Shown here piece by piece: positions 23,501 through 34,200 of a DNA stretch of 64,000 nucleotides. Under the pieces are notes generated by a model. It searched no databases. It was not told where the DNA came from and saw only the letters and a program-made list of their open reading frames with translations. Position 1 is the first letter of the stretch. Each line of letters begins with the position of its first letter. This DNA is from Mugil cephalus (lineage: Eukaryota > Chordata > Actinopteri > Mugiliformes > Mugilidae): the NCBI RefSeq assembly GCF_022458985.1, contig NC_061791.1, forward strand, positions 150,001 through 214,000, in the 5' to 3' direction. The position numbers and the translations under genes are program-made.

Positions 23501-24239
23501 GGCAGATTAATTCGTATTTTTGGAAAAGAGCAGCAGTGTTTCCTGTCGTCCTCATCAGAAGATGAACTCACGTTAAAACCTGCCTCCTTCTCACAATCCA
23601 TTAACCTGGAGTCTAGTGGTCCAGAGTCTAGTGGGTCCAGAATCTAGTGGGTCCAGAATCTAGTGGTCCAGAATCTAGTGGTCCAGAATCTAGTGGTCCA
23701 GAGTCTAGTAGTCCCAGAGTCCAGAGTCTAGTGGTCCAGAGTCTAGTGGGTCCAGAATCTAGTGGGTCCAGAATCTAGTGGTCCAGAGTCTAGTGTCTAC
23801 TAGAGTCTACTAACACAGCTAACACAGCTACAGCTAACACAGCTAACACAGCTAACACAGCTAACACAGCTAGCACAGCTACAGCTAACACAGGCGTTGC
23901 GTAGTACACAACCATATTATTCCACGTCAAAGTTCAACACTTTTACTATTGACTGTGAAACTTAACTTCACCGGTACTTTAGTGCATGTGCGTGTTTTTA
24001 TTGTGTTTTATTTTGTTATGTTTTACACCGTGTGGTTGTGTCAGGTGACCCGTAACGTGATGCGAGCCAGCCTCCCTCTGCCTCCAGGAGACATCTACAA
24101 CCTGACGGTGACGGCGTTTACCGAGCGCAGCAGGAACTCGTCCACGCCGAGCATCATCAAGCTGGGTCAGCACACACTCGCTCATACACACACACACTAA
24201 CACACACACTAATATATACACACACTAATATATACACAC

Positions 24240-24285
<46 letters not shown>

Positions 24286-27200
24286 ATATATACACACACA
24301 CACACACACAAATATATACACACTAACACACACACTAACACACACACACACTAATATATACACACTAACACACACACACACACTAATATATACACACTAA
24401 CACACACACACACTAATATATACACACTAACACACACACACACTAATATATACACACTAACACACACACACTAACACACACACACACACTAATATATATA
24501 ATATATATATATAAACTGAAACGTTGACAGTTTTTGGAACTGGTGTGGAAATAAAAAGTGGCCTCAGGTTGTTGGACTCTGTTGGTTCTGGTCCATGAGA
24601 TGGTTCTGGACCATGAGGTGGTTCTGGACCATGAGATGGTTCTGGTCCATGAGATGGTTCTGGACCATCACTGGAGTCCAGCTGTGTGTGAACTGATGAG
24701 GAAAAACGAGCTAAAATATCTGCAACATAAGAAACAGAGAACAGAACTGAGAGTCTGGCTTCTGGAAAACGACTTTTCATCAGTCAGAAGTGAAACCAGG
24801 AGATGGTTTAATGTTCACATCTCAGGATAAATAGAGAAATACACGTCGATCAGAACATCCTGTAGAACAGCTGCACCTGCACAACACACAACCTGACAAA
24901 CAGCGACTCACAACACAACCATGTTAACACAGCTACAGCTAATACAACTAACACAGCTACAGCTAATACAACTAACACAGCTACAGCTAATACAACTAAC
25001 ACAGCTACAGCTAATACAACTAACACAGCTACAGCTAATACAACTAACACAGCTACAGCTAATACAACTAACACAGCTACAACTAACACAGCTACAGCTA
25101 ACACAACTACCGCTAACACAGCTACAACTAACACAGCTACATCTAACACAACTACAGCTAACACAACTAACACAACTACAGCTAACACAGCTACAGCTAA
25201 CACAGCTAACACAGCTACAGGTAACTGTAGTTCCCAGTCTGACCTGATGGGGTCAGCGTAGCCTGTTTGGGGCCAGGACGCGTCTGCAGATGAAGATGAA
25301 GATGAGTTTCCATCAATCTTCCAAACAAACAGGATGAGGAACTAAATAATGATAATTATAGTTTGATGAACCAGTTACATCATCAGTTGAGACTCGTAGT
25401 TTATAGAATCAGGAAGTGATGCAGCGATGATGGAGGATAAAGATATAATGAGCTCAGCTTTAGTCCTGTCACGGGTTCCTACTAGAACCTTTCAGGTCAT
25501 TTAAAATGTCCGTTCAGATAAAATGGTCCATTCTCCAACTCAGTGACGAATGAATGGATGAATGGACGAATGGATGAGTGAGTGAATAGATGCTAACATC
25601 TGTTCATCTGCAGATTATTCTCTAGTTTATGTTCCTTCCTGCAGCAGGTTATTAACTCACTGACGATGAACCCAGGACAGATCACAAACCTTCAGAGGAG
25701 CCACAACAGAACCAGAACCAGAACCAGAACCTTTAGCTGTAGATCTCCTCCTCCTCCTCCTCCTCCTGCTGCTGTGAGTCAGTGACTTAATGAAACACAG
25801 TGCGATCATTTATATTCGTACTGTTCCTTTAAATCCAGCAGCTGTTTCTGACTGAAGCTGTTTTGGGTTTTTTTAACGGAGGAAATGAAACTAACGAGAG
25901 AAAAGTCGTTTTGAATGTGAAGCGTCTCCGTGGCGACATCGTCTCCAAACCTCAGACTGTGAGGTTCCTCCTGGAGTCTCTGACTGTGAATAACTGACCG
26001 CCTTCCTCCATCTTTGTTTGGGCCTCGACCCTCGTTCTTGGGCCAGAAAGTGAATATGAAACTAGTGATTCTCCACTTCCTCTTCTCGCCCCGCGGAGCC
26101 TCTCAGTCCGCGGAGGAAGCGCCAGCGTCGTCGTCTCCTCCGGCTCAGACCGGGTTTACCTGCCGGCTTCACCTCCTCTAAACTTCATCCGCTGCTTCCT
26201 GCAGAGCCGGCTCCGCCCAGATCGCTGTTCGCCGTCAACGCCACCGACTCGTCCGTCACTCTGCTGTGGAGCGAGGAGGGAGTGGTCGACTACTACCAGG
26301 TCCTGTGTAGACCCAGCAGAGCCAGCAAGGAGCGCAAGGTAAGGCTTAGTCTCAGGGTTAGTCTCAGGTTTAGTCTCAGGTTTAGTCTCGGGTTAGTCTC
26401 AGATTTAGTCTCGGGTTTAGCCTCAGGGTTAGTTTCAGAGTTAGTCTCAGAGTTCGTCTCAGGTTTAGTCTCAAGTTTAGTCTCAGATTTGGTCTCAGAG
26501 TTAGTCTCAGGTTTAGTCTCAGATTTAGTCTCGGGTTTAGTCTCAGGGTTAGTCTCAGGTTTAGTCTCAGATTTAGTCTCGGGTTTAGACTTGGGTTTAG
26601 TCTCAGGTTTAGTCTCAGAGTTAGTCTCAGAGTTAGTCTCAGGGTTAGTCTCAGGTTTAGTCTCAGGTTTAATATCGGGTTTAGACTTGGATTTAGTCTC
26701 AGGTTTAGTCTCAGGTTTAGTCCACTGTGTCTGTCTTCAGGACAGGCTCTGACGTCTCTAACTTGTCCTCCTCAGGCCCGTGAGCCTCAGACGTCCACGT
26801 CTCACGTCCTCACAGTTTCCGGTTTGTTGCCATCGTCCAGCTACAACTGCACCGTCACCAGCTTCAGCTACAGCACCCCCAGCCGGCCGGCCCTCATCAC
26901 CGTCAGCACCGTCGGTAGGTGGCGCCGTCCTGAGACCTGTCAGTCCTCCACCTGTCCCGGGGAGGGGGCGTGTCCTGGGGAGGGGGCGTGTCCTCTGTTA
27001 GTTTGATCACGTATTAAATGTAAACACGTGTCTGCAGCTAAAGAGATGAACCCCAGCGTCGCCGCCATCTCGGCTCTGGCCGTCCTCAGCGTCCTCCTCA
27101 TCAGCCTCCTCATCCTCTTCCTCCTCGTCCTCCGCAAGAAACACCTGCAGATGACCAGGTAACGCACGCCTCCACCTCCACCTGTAGCTAGAGATCCCTT

Positions 27201-28232
27201 AGACTGACCACATGGTGGCGCTGCTGCTTATATTGAATGTTAAACATCGGATCAGATTTTCCCGGTCCTCTGCGTTAGCTTTAGCGCTAACGTTAGTAGC
27301 GTCTGATTCACGTCCAAACCTCAGCTTCGTTAATAACATTTTGTCTTTGCGATTCATCTCTAGTGATAAAGTTCGTTCTCTCGGTTTCGTTAGTCTGAGG
27401 TTCTGGGTGCGAACCCCGGCCACTTTATTAGGAACGCTAGTGAACCTGCAGCCGGATCAGATCCATCCAGTTTAACTAGTGCATCTAATGATACAGATGT
27501 GTTTAAAATGCTGAGTTAGTATCTTGTTTTAATTCTTCTTGCATTTAAGTTTTACTTTGTGTTTCTAACAGGCTTCTATACATGTGAGATAAGTAAAGTA
27601 TTAACACCCAGTGTGGTTCTCTTGCGTAACTGATGTTTATCTTTAGGTTTCGAGGCTTGTGACTAATGAGGCTATTATGAGGTTTATGGGAACTCTGATA
27701 AAAGAATAAAAACGTGTCTAACTCGTGACTTATTTTTAGATAAACTTTTGCCGCAGAGTGAATAAACGTGATCAGATGCAAACATTTGGAGTTTTACTAA
27801 TCTCTTATAAATAAACAGTTAGTTCTGACTGTTCACGCAGCCTCGTTAAACCTCATTAAATTTAAATAAAGCTTAAGAGTTTCCAGTTATTCTTGTGCAC
27901 GCATTGACTTCCTCTATTTCCTGACCAGTCATCAAATATTTCTGACTTCCTCAAACATCTCCGCTCAGTTCTCACCACATCTTTTTCTGTTTGTGTTCTG
28001 TTTTTGTTCAGAGAGTGTGGAGCCGAGACCTTCGTCAACTTCGCTTCTTTTGAGAGAGACGGGAAACTTCCCTACAACTGGTACGACCTCATTCTGATCC
28101 TCATCCTCAGGTCACAACACTGAGCTGCATCCGTCGGGTTTCAGGGTTTCAGGGTTTCAGGGTTTCAGGGAGCAGATTAGATCTGAACATGTAGCTCAGA
28201 CTCTTAACTCATAACAGTGAAGATGAAGGTGG

Positions 28233-28269
<37 letters not shown>

Positions 28270-31200
28270 GACGAGCTCAGCAGAATTGGGGAGTTTGTTG
28301 ATGAAAGCTGAGGATTTCCCTTAATCTCAGATTAAAGGGACAAAACGCTGATTCTCACTCAGTTTTTTCCAAAACACAGAAATCACGTTTTGGCCGTCGA
28401 TTAATTCTCAACAGTTATATTTGATTTTAACGGGAAGTCGTGAGTAGAGGACACGCGTTGATTAATTTGTGATTAATATAACGGCTGAAAGACGGTCAGT
28501 TAAGGCAGAACCTTGGCTTCCATCTGCTGTTGTATTTGACTTCATCACTAAATGCACATTTCCATCAGTTTCCTTCTCAGTGTGGTGGCGCTGGTGGTGG
28601 ATTGTGTTTCTGCTTTGACTGTGCATGATGTCCTCTGGTCAGAGACGTCTTTACACATTCATAAAATCACTCACAGGAAGGAAAACTATGGAAGAAGCTG
28701 AAAGTTTTTACTCACATATTTGAAATATATTTTAGGTTTAGCATAAATTCCATTTTTTATATCCTATAGCAGAAAAAGACCAATGTAAACTAGATCTTTT
28801 TTTTGGCCTCCATTTAATTATCAAAATCAGACTCCACAGTTTTTAACCATTGTTCTATTTACTTCTGTAATAAAAATAAAGCCTTATATTTGTCTTTACA
28901 CGTTCATAACCTTATTTAGAATATTGTAATACTATCAGTGTTCCTCAGTTATTTAAGACTTAATTAAAAATAAATAAAATTCTTCTGCATAAAAAGGCCA
29001 AAACAAACAGGCCATTAACTGCTGTGGAGTACCTCAAGGCATTATACCGGATCCACTTCTTTTTATGTAATTAAGTTTATTTTTTATTTTTAAATAGATG
29101 ACTTCCAGACAGTAAGTTTTCAGTATCATGTTCAGAGCAGAGATTGTTTGGCTGCCCTCTGGTGTCAGAAATAATTTTCTGATCTTAAGTGTTTTCAAAC
29201 GTCACTAATTGTAAATATTAAAATCGTTTTTGACCTAAATACCTTTAAAACTTTTATCAAATTTTATAAAAAGACCAAAATTATTTCCAATGTTAATGTT
29301 TTCACAGCTTCATTCTGAATAAAATAACTTTAAATAAGATAAAATAAAGAGATTTACATCTTTATGACCAATGTGTAAAAATGAAACCTGACATTTCATT
29401 TTATCTTTAACTGCCTGATTTATCAATTAAATCTAAACTTAAATGTAAATGTCTGGAGGCAGGAAACAGACAAACTGAACCTATCTGCATCCTTCTCAGG
29501 TCAAACCTGAGAAACTGAAACGTCGTGAAGGTGGTTTGTTTTAAACTGTGTAGTGTTGCATCGTGGGTCGTCTGGAAGGACGCAGCGATGTCCCACATTC
29601 AGGATGGAGGTTGTTTTAGTTGAGACAGAGCATTCATTGACGTCCAGCAGCGGACAGACGCCTGTTGTCCTCCAGAGAGACAACGGGACACTTTCTGAGC
29701 GGCTGCATGATGCATTAACTCTGTGTTCAGCACTAATGTGAAGCTCTGTGCCTCTTTACTAATGGAGCGCCATGTTCTGTCCCCAACCTACCGCCCCCTG
29801 GTGTCTGTTCTCTTTATTTTCTTCTTGTTTGTGTTTTTATTTTGATTTTTATTTGAACCCCCTTCAGGCGAAGAAGCCTCTTTGCCTTCCTTACCCTACT
29901 GCCATCCTGCCTTTGGACTGACTATCTTTTGGCTTTTTATATTAATCCTTGGTAAGTAAGCACTTCAGGGGCATGTCCACGCAGCGCCACAGCCCACAGT
30001 ATTGACCAGAGACATTGTTTTATTGTCATGTCGGGTGTCCTAATATAATTCTGTCGGCAAATCTCCTGAAAAGACCAAAACCAACTTTTAGTTTTACTGA
30101 TGTGGTGTTCCTCAGGGCTCCATCCTGGCTCCTCTTCCTTTCTCCATCTACCTCTTAGACTTAAGACACGTAGATAATATATTATTGTATTTGTCCCCCT
30201 CTGGTTGCCACCAAGTGAAATAAAAACAATCTAATCTAACTTTTTTTTGAATTAACAAAGCTTTTATTGATGTGGTGTTCCTCAAGGCTCCATCCTGGCT
30301 CCTCTTGTTTTCTCCTGTAGACTTTATGAAGATGATATGTGTTTATATTTATTCACCATAAATTGGATTATTTCATATCTTGATTAATATAAGACTTTAT
30401 ATTTTCTAATTTCTAACAAAAAACTATCAAAGCTTTTACAGATGCGGTGTTCCTCAAGGCTCCATCACGGCTCCTCTTCTTTTCTCTGTCAGATATTTCA
30501 TAATTTAAATTTAATTTAAGTTTACTTACAACCAGAGCATTTGTTTTAAAATATTTCTGTCAAATGATCATTTTGGGCAGCAGTTGGTTTGGATCTCGGG
30601 TTCCAGCCAGAGTATCTCTCTGAGGTCAAAGCAAAACCCGTTCCGTTAAATTTAGGCAGTGACTGGTTGAAACCAACTCTTTATTGACCCAGATATTAGA
30701 TTTTCCTGTGTCGGCCACATCTTTGGCTCCATGGCACCGTCACTGCAGCAGAAACACAAGTATTGTACTTGTTATTATTATTATTATTATTATTGGTAGT
30801 AGTAGTGGGTGAAGTTGTAGTTTTTGATGAATGACCATGATGAACTGTGGCATTAACTCCAGAAAGACAAAAAAAGTGAAACTCTTAAATCAAAAACATT
30901 TATGTTCATATTACTTCCCCCAAAATAAATACATGTGTAATTTATGACGAATATTAAATTAAACGTGGTGTTCCACAGGGATCCATTCAGGGCTCTTATT
31001 CATAAAATCTTCTCATCTTTGTGTTTGTGAATTATTTATGGAGCTCGGAGGAATCAAACATATCAAACCACAGTGGTTGTTACCAGGAAGCCGTCAGTGT
31101 TGGTCGGATCTTTGTGTGATGTTTGTTCACAAGAAGAAAACCGAGACTCACCAGACTTTAAAGCTTTTATTCTGAAATTAAAGTGAATTTCCTGGGTCTT

Positions 31201-34200
31201 TTCTGACATGTTGAACTTTGTCTTGCAATGCTGTGCCTGTGGTGGAACCAAAGTCACTCTGAGTGTTTCTCTACTAACATGTTGAATGTACTTTAGCATG
31301 ATGCTAACTGATGCGACCTGATGCTAACTGTGGCTTCGCTCCACGTCTGCATGCGTCTGTGGTTTCTCTGTAGACGTAAATGTGCATGTGGTTGGTTGGA
31401 GATGATTTAGTGTCGTAGAACTCCAGATTAAAGCCGAGTTAGAAGTCTGGATGTAGGCTGCCCGGCCACTTCATTAGGTACGCCAGAGAAACCAGTCCTG
31501 CTCTAAGTCTCCATGAAAGTTCAGCTTCAAAGAACTCAGAGATGTTGAGTGAATGAATGAATGAATGAATGAATGAATGAATGGGGAATGTGTTTTCGTT
31601 GTGGAGGTTTGTAGCTTTAGATTGATCCAGTTTAACAGAAACATAAACTCCATCCAGTTATTAACATCATTTACATTAGAATGACTTGACTGGTGTACCT
31701 AATGATTTGGCCAGGGAGGGTCGAGGCTCGAGCATGAAGCATGACTCATCTGGAGCTGGAGAGGATGAAGCTCTGACGATGTTTGGGTTCATACTGACTC
31801 ATTAAGGAACTAAACGTTCATTCAGTCACAGTTGATTAGAATCTAAACTAGAGAAGAACTTTAGTTTCAGCTTCAGTAGAAACAGATCGAACCTTTAACG
31901 TTTGGCTTTAAAATTGAATCTGATTGTCATCGTTAAAGATGCAAACTATAGACTTCACTTAAGAGAAAATCAGAATTTTAGTTGTTGATTGTGTGAATAA
32001 AGTGTTGATAAGAGTCTAAAAATGAAATAAAAACTAAAATCACTTCCATTAAAACGAAGGCAGCTGCTTCTGAAACGTTTATTCATCTGTAAACAGGACA
32101 AATTTAGTTGGAAATAAATGAATGAATAAAAGATCATTTGGCTCATTCTAAAACTAACTTCTCATAAATGAACCCAGAGCAGTAGAAACCCACATCGGTA
32201 GAACTGAACCGATCAGCTGATCTGAACCTGAGGAACTGACATGTTTGTGTTTTATAGGAGCAAGACGGCTCTAAAGAAACGGAAGCTAACAAGGTAACGA
32301 GCCTGGAGGGTAGCATGTAGCATGTAGCGTTCGCGTCTGGACCGGAACCAGGAACTCGTTTGTCGACTCGTAACCATGAACAGATGTTTGTCAGTTTGTT
32401 TGTCGACTCATAACCATGAACAGATGTTTATCGACTCGTTTGTCGACTCGTTTGTCGACTTGTTTGTCGACTCATAACCATTAACAGATGTTTGTCGACT
32501 CATAACCATGAACAGATGTTTGTCGACTCGTAGCCTGATGGAAAATCTCTCACTGTTAACGTTCTTTGTCAATGACGTCAGTTATTTCAGCGAAGGAATG
32601 AGCTAGTTATAGGTGAATGGATGAATGTTGAATGAATGAATGTGAATGAATGAATGTGAATGAATGTTGAATGAATGAATGGATGAATGAATGTGAATGA
32701 ATGAATGTGAATGAATGAATGTGAATGAATGTTGAATGAATGAATGGATGAATGAATGTGAATGAATGAATGTGAATGAATGAATGAATGACGGCTCTGT
32801 GTCTCTTTCAGCCCGGTGCAGCTCGATGACTTTGAAGATTACTTCAAGGAGATGAGCAAAGACTCGGCGTACAAGTTCTCTCTGCAGTTCGAGGTTTGAC
32901 TCCAGAACCAGAACTAGAACCAGAACTAGAACCAGTTCAGAAGCTGCTTGAGAATCTGTCTGATTTAAGTTTCCTTTATTGATCAGAGACGTGAACCAGG
33001 AGCAACTTTAAAGAGACATATTATATTATTATATTATATTATATTATATTATATTATATTATATTATATTATATTATATTATATTATATTGTATTACATT
33101 GAATTATCACAATCACAATTTTTGACTTTTGACTCTATTTTATGATTTTTTTAAATATGTAAAGTGTCTTTAGTACCATGATTATTATTGTTATTAAAAT
33201 ATATTAGCTGATCTCTATTGAAGTTCTTAGATGATACTTCTAGTGCCTGTGATGGAGGCTGCATCTTTTTCTTTATCATCAGATACTCTTGTCTTAATAT
33301 TCATTCATTCATTCAGTCATTCATTCACTAAATGAACTCTGATGTTGTCCAGGAGCTGAAGAGTGTTGGTTTGGATCTGAGCCACGACGCGGCTGATCTA
33401 CCCATCAACCGCCCCAAGAACCGCTACACCAACATCCTGCCCTGTGAGTCCTGAGCTAATGCTAAGGTAATGCTAAGCTAAGGCTAAGCTAATGGCCTCT
33501 CTGCTCTGTCCTCAGACGACTTCAGCCGAGTGAAACTGATCTCGATGCACAACGACGAAGGTTCAGACTACATCAACGCCAACTACATCCCTGTGAGTCT
33601 ACAACCGGCCACACGATGGCGCCACTTGCACATTTAGATATTAACACTATTATTATTTAGATAAGAGATAAAGGTTTTATATATATAGGTAGAGACTGAG
33701 GGAAATAAAATAAAATACTAACTTAAAGGATGTGGCTCGTATACGCGTGAATTTACAATATTTTAAATAAAGTTCATTTATTGTTGTGAGATTATTTTGG
33801 TTTGTCCTAAAAAGTCAGAGATGATCTGAAAGAAGACGAGGACGTTCTAGCTTCAGTTAGAGGACGGATATTTTAACATTTACCCAAATGAAATTAAAAA
33901 TAAAAACGAATTCAGCTTCATCTCTACCTTTAATGCAAATAAATCACGTAAACTAAATCAGAAATGTTTCACCCTCAGCTGGTGTTAATGTAATATGATA
34001 TAATCGACTCGTTCTACGGCTACTGTTAAGGGACAAACAACAGAAGTGAATGAAAAGTAGAAATAAATAACATTAATAAATTAAAATGAGTGTTTTTGAA
34101 GAGGTCCCTTAATGATGATTATTACACCGTGTAAAAATGGAGGATTATGGAATTTGAGTTTCAAAATTTGCTAAAAATAAATAAATAAATAAAGATCTTT

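Larger units (their letters stand above)
22717..24044 (+). other. ptpro intron between exons 11 and 12
   Basis: Contains dispersed module copy 2 (about 22990-23165) with an internal (TTC)n run at 23068-23102. Further on are a GGTCCAGAATCTAGT array (23605-23798) and an AACACAGCT array (23811-23895). No exon seen. Confidence 0.6.
24166..26204 (+). other. ptpro intron between exons 12 and 13
   Basis: Opens with an AC/TATA array directly at the donor, then a GGTTCTGGACCATGA repeat (about 24590-24665), then the ACAGCTACAGCTAATACA array. The rest is unique AT-rich sequence with no recognisable exon. Confidence 0.6.
28081..29867 (+). other. ptpro intron upstream of the cassette exon
   Basis: Contains a GGGTTTCA repeat (28137-28170), (GAT)n at 28226-28270, an RT-motif shard (29026-29067) and two CTCF-like motifs on the minus strand (29151-29166, 29791-29806). 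It is otherwise free of tandem repeats, unlike the introns before it. Confidence 0.6.
29952..32257 (+). other. ptpro intron downstream of the cassette exon
   Basis: Holds four RT-motif shards (30104, 30274, 30446, 30967), (ATT)n near 30770, a Tc1-type MITE at 31460-31718 with an internal (TGAA)n run (31545-31584), and otherwise unique AT-rich DNA. Confidence 0.6.

Noticed and set aside
27395-27420. tRNA gene or SINE head
   Set aside because: Only a B-box-like GGGTGCGAACCCCGG is present; no A box or cloverleaf could be built around it.
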